A DNA stretch of 64,000 bases from Piezodorus guildinii. Lineage: Eukaryota; Arthropoda; Insecta; Hemiptera; Pentatomidae. The position numbers and the translations under genes are program-made. The DNA is taken from assembly GCA_023052935.1 (NCBI GenBank), contig CM041295.1, positions 163,108,366 through 163,172,365 of the forward strand. The letters are read 5' to 3'. Below the pieces are notes generated by a model that was not told the DNA's origin, did no database searches, and was given only the letters and a program-made list of their open reading frames with translations. Numbering within the stretch: the stretch's first letter is position 1; each line of letters opens with the position of its first letter. Below are positions 55,725 through 64,000 of the stretch, in pieces.

Positions 55725-57060
55725 ACTCGCATTTACTTTTAATGTTTTTTATTGATATAGGGCTTAATTAATGTGTTTTCGGGTATTATAATTACGTTTT
55801 TCGAGCTGTATTTTTTATCGCTCGCGTGTATATTAACTCGCATTTACTTTTAATGTTATTTATTGATATAGGGATTAATTAATATGTTTTCGGGTATTAT
55901 AATTACGTTTTTCGAGCTGTATTTTTTATCGCTCGCGTGTATATTAACTCGCATTTACTTTTAATGTTTTTTATTGATATAGGGATTAATTAATATGTTT
56001 TCGGGTATTATAATTACGTTTTTCGAGCTGTATTTTTTATCGCTCGCGTGTATATTAACTCGCATTTACTTTTAATGTTTTTTATTGATATAGGGATTAA
56101 TTAATGTGTTTTCGGGTATTATAATTACGTTTTTTGAGCTGTATTTTTTATCGCTCGCGTGTATATTAACTCGTATTTACTTTTAATGTTTTTTATTGAT
56201 ATTGGGATTAATTAATGTGTTTTCGGGTATTATAATTACGGTTTTTGAGCTGTATTTTTTATCGCTCGCGTGTATATTAACTCGCATTTACTTTTAATGT
56301 TTTTTATTGATATAGGGATTAATTAATGTGTTTTCGGGTATTATAATTATTTTTTTTGAGCTGTATTTTTTATCGCTCGCGTGTATATTAACTCGTATTT
56401 ACTTTTAATGTTTTTTATTGATATTGGGATTAATTAATGTGTTTTCGGGTATTATAATTACGTTTTTCGAGCTGTATTTTTTATCGCTCATGGGTATTTC
56501 AACTCGCATTTACTTTTAATGTTTTTATTGATATAGGGATGAATTATCATGCATTCGGGTGTTATGATTACGTTTTTTGAGCTCATGCGTGTTTTAACTT
56601 GCATTTAATATTAATGTTTTTTATTGATATAGTGATTAATTATTGTGCATTCGGGTGGTTATGATTACGTTTTTCGAGCTTTATTTTTTATCGCTCATGC
56701 GTATTTCAACTCGCAGTTACTTTTAATGTTTTTTATTGATATAGGGATGAATTATTGTGCATTTGTGTGTTTATGATTAAGTTTTTTGAGCTCTATCTTT
56801 TATCGCTTGCGTGCATATTAATTCGCATTTATTTTTAATGATTTTTATTGATATAAGGATTAATTAATGTGCTTTCGGGTGGTTATGATTACGTTTTTCG
56901 AGCTATATTTTTTATCGCTCATGCGTATTTCAACACGCATTTACTTTTAATGTTTTTTATTGATATAGGGATTAATTAATGTGCTTTCGGGTGGTTATGA
57001 TTACGTGTTTCGAGCTGTATTTTTTATCGCTCATGGATATTTCAAATCGTATTTACTTTT
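55725..57060 (+). repeat. 111-bp tandem array, left arm inner part
   Basis: About twelve units. The outer seven are close to consensus. From about 56480 inward they become divergent (ATGCGTATTTCAACTCGC in place of GTGTATATTAACTCGC; GTGCATTCGGGTG in place of GTGTTTTCGGGT), and the pattern fades out after 57060. Confidence 0.9.
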
Positions 57061-57830
57061 TATGTTTTTTATTGATATACGGATTTATACTTGTGTTTTT
57101 GGGTGGTTAAGAAAAAACTTTTTTTGGATTGCTTATTCTATAGCGCGCGCGCCTTTAAACTTAGTGTTAATATCATTTTATATTTTGATAGAGTGGTCTT
57201 TCTTTGTTTTTGTTTTAGGGGATTCTGATTACGTGTTTTGAATATTATTCTTTTATGCGCTTGGGGATTTCTACATACCGTAGATATTATGTTATAATTT
57301 GAAGTAAAAATTATTTGTTGTATTTTTTCTCGTTCTGATTACTTTTTTTAACTGGATGTTACATCGCAATTGCGCATTGTTCTAGATCACTTTTTATTTA
57401 AGTTAAAATGTACACTAGCTATAAAAAAATGTCATAAACTCTATTAGTATTCCCAAAACACTATAAACGATCCATCTATCTAATATTTATGAAATAGAAA
57501 CAGTAACTTAAAGTGAGTAAAAGAAATAAGGTTCAAATAATGTTATAAGAACACCCGAAAATAGAATAAACTATTCCTCAATTAAATTATCAAATAATTG
57601 TAAGAACAAGTGAGGAAGTGAGTCCATTATAAAATATTTAGTTGAAAAAACTTACTCAGGAAGCTAAAAAAAGAATTATAACTGATCCTTTATAAAAAAA
57701 TAATAATAAAAATTTTAAATAAAAATAAATAAACTAAATAATCTATATTCCAGCAACGTTATAATGAGAACTAAAAACAAAAAAATCAATCCCAATATCA
57801 ATCAAAAACTTAATCATGACCAAACGAAAG
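57060..57830. other. Central spacer of the foldback element
   Basis: AT-rich sequence with faint repeat remnants on both sides (GATTACGTGTTTTGAATATT at 57226; AATCAATCCCAATATCAATC at 57785). No transposase, no long frame. Confidence 0.7.
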
Positions 57831-60800
57831 CACATTAATTAATCCTTATATCAATAAAAATCATTAACAATAAATGCGAATTAATATGCACGCGAGCGAT
57901 AAAAAATACATCTCGAAAAACGTAATTGTAATACCCGAAAACACATTAATTAATCCCTATATCAATAAAAAACATTAAAGTAAATGCGAGTTAATATACA
58001 CGCGAGCGATAAAAATACAGCTCAAAAAACGTAATTATAATACCCGAAAACACATTAATTAATCCCTATATCAATAAAAAACATTAAAAGTAAATGCGAG
58101 TTAATATACACGCGAGCGATAAAAAAATACAGCTCAAAAAACGTAATTATAATACCCGAAAACACATTAATTAATCCCTATATCAATAAAAAACATTAAA
58201 AGTAAATGCGAGTTAATATACACGCGAGCGATAAAAAATACAGCTCGAAAAACGTATTTATAATACCCGAAAACACATTAATAAATCCCTATATCAATAA
58301 AAAACATTAAAAGTAAATGCGAGTTAATATACACGCGAGCGATAAAAAATACAGCTCAAAAAACGTAATTATAATACCCGAAAACACATTAATTAATCCC
58401 TATATCAATAAAAAACATTAAAAGTAAATGCGAGTTAATATACACGCGAGCGATAAAAAATACAGCTCGAAAAACGTAATTATATAATACCCGAAAACAC
58501 ATTAATTAATCCCTATATCAATAAAAAACATAAAAAGTAAATGCGAGTTGAAATACCCATGAGCGATAAAAATACAGTTCGAAAAACGTAATTATAATAC
58601 CCGAAAACACACATTAATGCCTATATCAATAAAAAACATTAAAAGTAAATGCGTGTTGAAATACGCATGAGCGATAAAAAATACAGCTCGAAAAACTAAT
58701 CATAACACCCGAAAGTACATTAATTAATCCCTATATCAATAAAAAACATTAAAAGTAAATGCATGTTGAAATATGCAACAATTAATGCCTATATCAATAA
58801 AAAACATTACAAGTAAATGCGTGTTGAAATACGCATGAGCGATAAAAAATACAGCTCGAAAAAACGTAATTATAATACCCGAAAACACATTAATTAATCC
58901 CTATATCAATAAAAAACATTAAAAGTAAATGCGTGTTGAAATACGCATGAGCGATAAAAAATATAGCTCGAAAAACGTAATCATAACCACCCGAAAGCAC
59001 ATTAATTAATCCTTATATCAATAAAAATAAATGCGAATTAATATGCACGCAAGCGATAAAAGATAGAGCTCAAAAAACTTAATCATAAACACACAAATGC
59101 ACAATAATTCATCCCTATATCAATAAAAAACATTAAAAGTAACTGCGAGTTGAAATACGCATGAGCGATAAAAAAATAAAGCTCGAAAAACGTAATCATA
59201 ACCACCCGAATGCACAATATAATTAATCACTATATCAATAAAAAACATTAATATTAAATGCAAGTTAAAACACGCATGAGCGATAAAAGATAGAGCTCAA
59301 AAAACGTAATTATAATACCCGAAAACACATTAATTAATCCCTATATCAATAAAAAACATTAAAAGTAAATGCGAGTTAATATACACGCGAGCGATAAAAA
59401 ATACAGCTCAAAAAACGTAATTATAATACCCGAAAACACATTAATTAATCCCTATATCAATAAAAAACATTAAAAGTAAATGCGAGTTAATATACACGCG
59501 AGCGATAAAAAATACAGCTCAAAAAACGTAATTATAATACCCGAAAACACATTAATTAATCCCTATATCAATAAAAAACATTAAAAGTAAATGCGAGTTA
59601 ATATACACGCGAGCGATAAAAAATACAGCTCGAAAAACGTATTTATAATACCCGAAAACACATTAATTAATCCCTATATCAATAAAAAACATTAAAAGTA
59701 AATGCGAGTTAATATACACGCGAGCGATAAAAAATACAGCTCGAAAAACATATTTATAATACCCGAAAACACATTAATCAATCCCTATATCAATAAAAAA
59801 CATAAAAAGTAAATGCGAGTTGAAATACCCATGAGCGATAAAAAATACAGTTCGAAAAACGTAATAATAACCACCCGAAAGCACATTAATTAATCCTTAT
59901 ATCAATAAAAATCATTAAAAATAAATGCGAATTAATATGCACGCAAGCGATAAAAAATACATCTCGAAAAACGTAATTTTAATACCCGAAAACACATTAA
60001 TTAATCCCTATATCAATAAAAAACATAAAAAGTAAATGCGAGTTGAAATACCCATGAGCGATAAAAAATACAGTTCGAAAAACGTAATAATAACCACCCG
60101 AAAGCACAACAATTAATGCCTATATCAATAAAAAACATTAAAAGTAAATGCGTGTTGAAATACGCATGAGCGATAAAAAATACACCTCGAAAAACGTAAT
60201 CATAACCACCCGAAAGTACATTAATTAATCCCTATATCAATAAAAAACATTAAAAGTAAATGCATGTTGAAATATGCAACAATTAATGCCTATATCAATA
60301 AAAAACATTACAAGTAAATGCGTGTTGAAATACGCATGAGCGATAAAAAATACAGCTCGAAAAACGTAATTATAATACCCGAAAACACATTAATTAATCC
60401 CTATATCAATAAAAAACATTACAAGTAAATGCGAGTTAATATACACGCGAGCGATAAAAAATACAGCTCGAAAAACGTAATTATAATACCCGAAAACACA
60501 TTAATTAATCCCTATATCAATAAAAAACATTAAAAGTAAATGCGAGTTAATATACACGCGAGCGATAAAAAATACAGCTCAAAAAACGTAATTATAATAC
60601 CCGAAAACACATTAATTAATCCCTATATCAATAAAAAACATTAAAAGTAAATGCGAGTTAATATACACGCGAGCGATAAAAAATACAGCTCAAAAAACGT
60701 AATTATAATACCCGAAAACACATTAATTAATCCCTATATCAATAAAAAACATTAAAAGTAAATGCGAGTTAATATACACGCGAGCGATAAAAAATACAGC

Positions 60801-61063
60801 TCGAAAAACGTATTTATAATACCCGAAAACACATTAATTAATCCCTATATCAATAAAAAACATTAAAAGTAAATGCGAGTTAATATACACGCGAGCGATA
60901 AAAAATACAGCTCGAAAAACGTAATTATAATACCCGAAAACACATTAATTAAGCCCTATATCAATAAAAAACATTTAAAGTAAATGCGAGTTAATATGCA
61001 CGCGAGCGATAAAAAAGACATCTCGAAAAAACGTAATTATAATACCCGAAAACACATTAATTA
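57830..61063 (-). repeat. 111-bp tandem array, right arm
   Basis: About 29 units in reverse orientation to the left arm. Two classes alternate in blocks: the consensus class (GAGTTAATATACACGCGAGC) and a variant class (TGTTGAAATACGCATGAGCG). A shortened junction unit with GCATGTTGAAATATGCAACA occurs at 58761 and again at 60262, evidence that a block of about 1.5 kb was duplicated within the arm. Confidence 0.95.
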
Positions 61064-61303
61064 TTCCCAAAAACCATCCCTCTCCTGTAAAAATTCAAAA
61101 TCAACAACTATTTTAAAACTAAATATTTATTTAAATAGTAGTTCGTAAAAAACAGAACTTGATATCAAATATCTAAAAACAAAACAAAAAAACAGTGATA
61201 TGATATGCCAAAATTATTAAAAAAGTCATAATTTTAATTAAACTAATTATTTTTCAATAAATAAATAAATAAAACGGAATATTTAAGGCTAGAAGTGAAG
61301 AAA

Positions 61304-61492
61304 AAGGTGACATTTGACTTGGAAAAGGTAACATTTGAAATGGAAAAGGTGACATTTGAAATGGAAATGGTTACATTTGACTTGGAAAAGGTGACATTTG
61401 AAATGGAAAGGGTTACATTTGACTTGGAAAAGGTTACATTTGACTTGGAAAAAGTTACATTTGACTTGGAAAAGGTTACAATTGACTTGGAA
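61304..61492 (+). repeat. 21-bp minisatellite, right arm (9 units)
   Basis: Same units in the same order as the left array, with one additional unit (KVTIDLE) at the outer end. Each reads as a heptapeptide on the plus strand. Confidence 0.95.
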
Positions 61493-61499
61493 ATGCTAT

Positions 61500-61560
61500 A
61501 TAAAGTCTTTTCCTTTTCAGGAATTTTAAGTCTTTAACGGTAACTACCCGTACTTTTATA

Positions 61561-61609
<49 letters not shown>

Positions 61610-63060
61610 CCAACTTTTCAATCTTATAATTTTTAAAAATATTATTGATATTATTATTATTCTTATTGTTTTTATGTTTTATTTTGCTTTTTTATAAATT
61701 GAGTTGATAAGTGACACATTACATAAAGGAAAGGAGTGTTGATCATATAAAATCAAATAGATGATTTAAATAAAACTAAATGAATACAAATACAATAAAA
61801 ATGTGTTAAAATATCAATTTCGTAAACAATGTCCTATAGCACCTTTTAGAAATCGACATCTCAAATTTTTTTTTAACTTTATGAATAATTGTGTTTGTTT
61901 TGTTTTTTGCTATTCATTCGTTTTAGTTTGACAAATCTGTAAAGTAAACTCCAGGGGATTATTCATAGATACTATTCTCTAAACATGGGTATATATATCT
62001 CAACATAAGTTCTGTCCGATAAGATATACATCAACTAACCCATCTCCGTATCGGAAGGAGATTTCTTTCGGACAATTTAACTGACTAAAACTGCCTCTAC
62101 AGTTTACAGACTTAGGGGCCAATAAGTATCATCGCAGTTCAATATTCTTCTAATGATTCATGAAGAAATGGAACATTTACAATAACAAACTTGATTTCTC
62201 CATTCAATCGCCGGGATACGAAAAGGACATGATGCGGTTCTGGCTAAATGATAGATATTTGTGGAGGGGAAGGGACAATAGAGGCTAATGAAATGTGGGG
62301 TGATTCGAGCACCCAGGCTGCCCACCCTAGCGTGTAATCAAATCCCATCTCTCAATAGCTCCCATTCAACCATTTGTTTCTCATTCTAATGGTTCATTGC
62401 TGTAAGTTTATCGAGCCTCCAAACAAGGTATGAATGATGAATCCATAGGCCATTATTGAAAAACACCATCCACATAATAATAAGCCCAGGAAATCTGTAT
62501 TCGATCGGAGTGGTTAGCCTTCGAGAAATAATAAAGTACTAAAGAAAAAGGCTGTCAACAGTGCTATTATGAAAGAGGATAATACATTTTATAAATGCCC
62601 AACGTAGGTCCGGGAAACAATACCCTCCGAGAGGGTTTTTTTAAAAAGAAAATTCCCTTTATTCGAGTCGAAGGAAAAACAGGGAACTTAAAAGGCTTAT
62701 TGTGTGTCCCCCTCCTCCAGTGGTGTAAAAAATGGGGTATGAGAAAAGGCTTTTTAACTCTCTCCTCAAATTTGTTTTATGGACAGTATTGTTTTGCAAA
62801 GATATTGCTTGCCACCTAACTTAACCATTGATCGGATTGTGGTCGAAAAGAATTGAAAATGATTCTCAGGGGAGGGAACAAAGTAATATTTATAATTAAC
62901 CGTCTTTCTTTTTTCCCTAATGATTAGGTAATTTCGCACTTTGTGATTACTGATCGCCATCAAGCTTTTTTTTTTACAAAACATAATATATTAAATTTCA
63001 TATAGCCAAAATAAAAGTATTAATATAATTATTAAAGAGTAACAGACGTTCTTTCCTTTT
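61500..63060. other. TA microsatellite, then unique sequence
   Basis: (TA)n at about 61560-61608 borders the foldback element. 62050-62760 is GC-elevated, mostly closed in all frames, with TAATTA/TAATGA-like motifs; it may be conserved non-coding DNA. A 74-codon frame at 62595-62819 has no recognisable motif. Confidence 0.45.
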
Positions 63061-63065
63061 TGTAA

Positions 63066-63238
63066 TCAAGACAAAGTCCCGGTGGAGACCGGGAGCAATA
63101 CCGGCTGTTGGATGGTGGTAATAGCCTCCGTTGGTCGACGTCCATAAGGCGGTGGGAAGATAGGAGCAAGACCGACTGCCGTGTAATCTTCTCGGTGTAA
63201 TGGCATCACGGAGCGCTGGGAACACTCTACGTAGCACC
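63066..63238 (-). CDS. Candidate terminal coding exon of an unknown host gene
   Basis: On the minus strand a good splice acceptor (ATACAATTTCCTAG, ending at 63239) is followed by a frame entered at phase 2 that reads CYVECSQRSVMPLHREDY, then TAVGLAPIFPPPYGRRP, then TEAITTIQQPVLLPVST-GTLS and TGA at 63066-63068. GC content is well above the surroundings and the composition is protein-like. I do not recognise it. Another frame (GTG at 63237) is also open, which weakens the case; so does the lack of a visible upstream exon. Confidence 0.35.
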
Positions 63239-63239
63239 C

Positions 63240-63735
63240 TAGGAAATTGTATATTTTCTAAAACAACTCCATTTCAGGAATTTATTAAACCTAAACAAAA
63301 TAATAAAGGGATAGCAAGTGGCGGCTAACATTCTCCGGCCAACTGCTAAGCCTTCAATTTAGCTACCTCCCAAATGGCAAGTAGTTGGACACGTCGCCCT
63401 TCCCTGTCTTTCCTAACTGTTTTTGACAATTCCCGGCCAAGCACAGGTTAACCTTAGCTTCTGCAATGACGTTGAATAGGAATGTTGAGAATTATAGTTT
63501 TTCTCTCTGTCTCCCTGTCCTCCTCCCTAGTCACTTATCTATGTATAATTGAGTTCATTGGTGTAAGCAATAGTTTTCAGGCATTTTAAGCATTTCTATA
63601 TACACTATACTAACAGACCTGTCTACAACTCTTTCCTTCGGACTGCTATTACAGTACAAGTCAGATATTTGGTATGAATTTGCTGGTCCGTATAATAAAA
63701 ACCTCTTTAATGTATATTTAATAAATTAAGTCACT
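63240..63735. other. No recognisable gene
   Basis: 63310-63480 is GC-richer, without motif. It would be intron or upstream sequence if the exon at 63066-63238 is real. Confidence 0.4.
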
Positions 63736-64000
63736 CTTTCATCATAGTAATAGGCATTTATTACTTTCACTTACCTATATATGAAATATATAGTAAGGAA
63801 AAGTATTGCGATCCTGAAAATTTTCGAATTCTAGTTTTCAACTGAAATACATGTTTGAGGGTTCCCTCAGTCCTAATAACCAAGTCCCAAAAAAAAGTCT
63901 GTGAGTGGCAAGTCTAGCACGAAAACGAAAAGTCGTAAGAAACTGAAATTACAAATATTCGCCCGAGATGTTACAGCAACTTTTTCACCGAAATGCACTG
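63735..64000 (-). repeat. Dispersed repeat R, copy 5, cut by the window edge
   Basis: On the minus strand it shares with copy 1 the landmarks CACTCACAGACTTTTTTTTG, ACTTGGTTATTAGGACTGAG, CATGTATTTCAGTTGAAAAC and CAGGATCGCAATACTTTTCC. The terminal TTACTATATATTTCATATAT and AGGTAA form a short palindrome at 63771-63801. Confidence 0.8.

Larger units (their letters stand above)
49355..61497. mobile_element. Giant foldback-like inverted-repeat element
   Basis: Starting from AGCATTTCCAAGTC (49355) and, on the other strand, AGCATTTCCAAGTC (61497), the two ends read inward through the same series: a 21-bp minisatellite, a 235-bp unique segment that includes TTTAAGGCTAGAAGTG and ATGGTTTTTGGGAATAATTA on the respective strands, then many 111-bp repeats. 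The left arm is 49355-50175 plus 55725-57060 (split by LINE E); the right arm is about 57830-61497. The centre, 57060-57830, is AT-rich and degenerate with no transposase. Long inverted termini built of tandem repeats are the hallmark of Foldback/Galileo-type elements. No target duplication could be identified with confidence. Confidence 0.75.

Noticed and set aside
57830..61063. 111-bp units as hammerhead ribozymes
   Set aside because: The GAGC/GCTC stem followed by GAAA looks similar at first, but no CUGANGA box precedes the stem in the units inspected.
57830..61063. CRISPR-like array
   Set aside because: The units are contiguous tandem repeats with no unique spacers, in a eukaryotic transposon setting.
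57830..61063. Centromeric satellite with a CENP-B box
   Set aside because: TTTTCGGGTATTATAATTAC lacks the required spacing of TTCG and CGGG, and the array is confined to inverted arms.

Overview
This is a transposon graveyard in an AT-rich animal genome, almost certainly an arthropod and probably an insect. The case rests on the mix of elements: Jockey-clade, I-clade and RTE-like non-LTR retrotransposons, a mariner, a Tc1-like element, Helitrons and hAT-type MITEs, among long AT microsatellites and no dense host gene content. A hemipteran is my guess and cannot be shown from the window. No rRNA, tRNA, CRISPR or operon-like structure was found. Only two short stretches look like host coding exons (about 32.03-32.48 kb plus strand, 63.07-63.24 kb minus strand), both tentative.

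Layout. 0-1.4 kb: minus-strand remnant of an APE-type LINE cut by the window edge. 1.4-2.1 and 6.0-6.8 kb: two inverted-repeat elements whose arms carry hammerhead-ribozyme-like motifs, as in Penelope-like retroelements. 3.8-4.7, 7.0-7.6, 22.5, 30.0-30.7 and 63.7-64 kb: copies of one dispersed non-coding repeat (here 'repeat R'). 9.9-10.9 kb: 3' RNase H end of an I-clade LINE. 11-15.8 kb: decayed Jockey-clade element A. 15.8-19.1 kb: Helitron end and Jockey debris. 20.9-21.8 kb: internally deleted mariner with TA duplication. 23.4-28.5 kb: Helitron ends, Jockey and RTE fragments. 30.9-32 kb: LINE tails. 32.0-32.5 kb: exon-like ORF split by a hAT MITE with a perfect 8-bp target duplication. 33.5-38.7 kb: Tc1-like transposon split by Jockey element B. 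40.2-46.8 kb: two-level nest, an RTE-like element D with Jockey element C inserted exactly at its 5' junction; C is full length with only one obvious frameshift. 46.9-47.2 kb: second hAT MITE. 49.35-61.5 kb: a very large foldback-like element whose inverted arms consist of a 21-bp minisatellite, a unique segment and long arrays of a 111-bp repeat; an almost complete I-clade LINE (element E, 50.18-55.72 kb) has inserted in the left arm with an 11-bp target duplication. 61.5-63.7 kb: mostly unique sequence with a possible terminal exon.

How the parts relate. The window records layered insertions: target duplications show that E postdates the foldback arm, C postdates D, B postdates the Tc1-like element and the MITE postdates the exon-like ORF. 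Most LINE copies are dead through frameshifts or loss of the reverse-transcriptase catalytic motif; C, D and E retain FADD, YADD and YVDD respectively and look youngest. The foldback element is the most unusual object, followed by the hammerhead-like inverted repeats and the Helitron with a triplicated 3' terminus.
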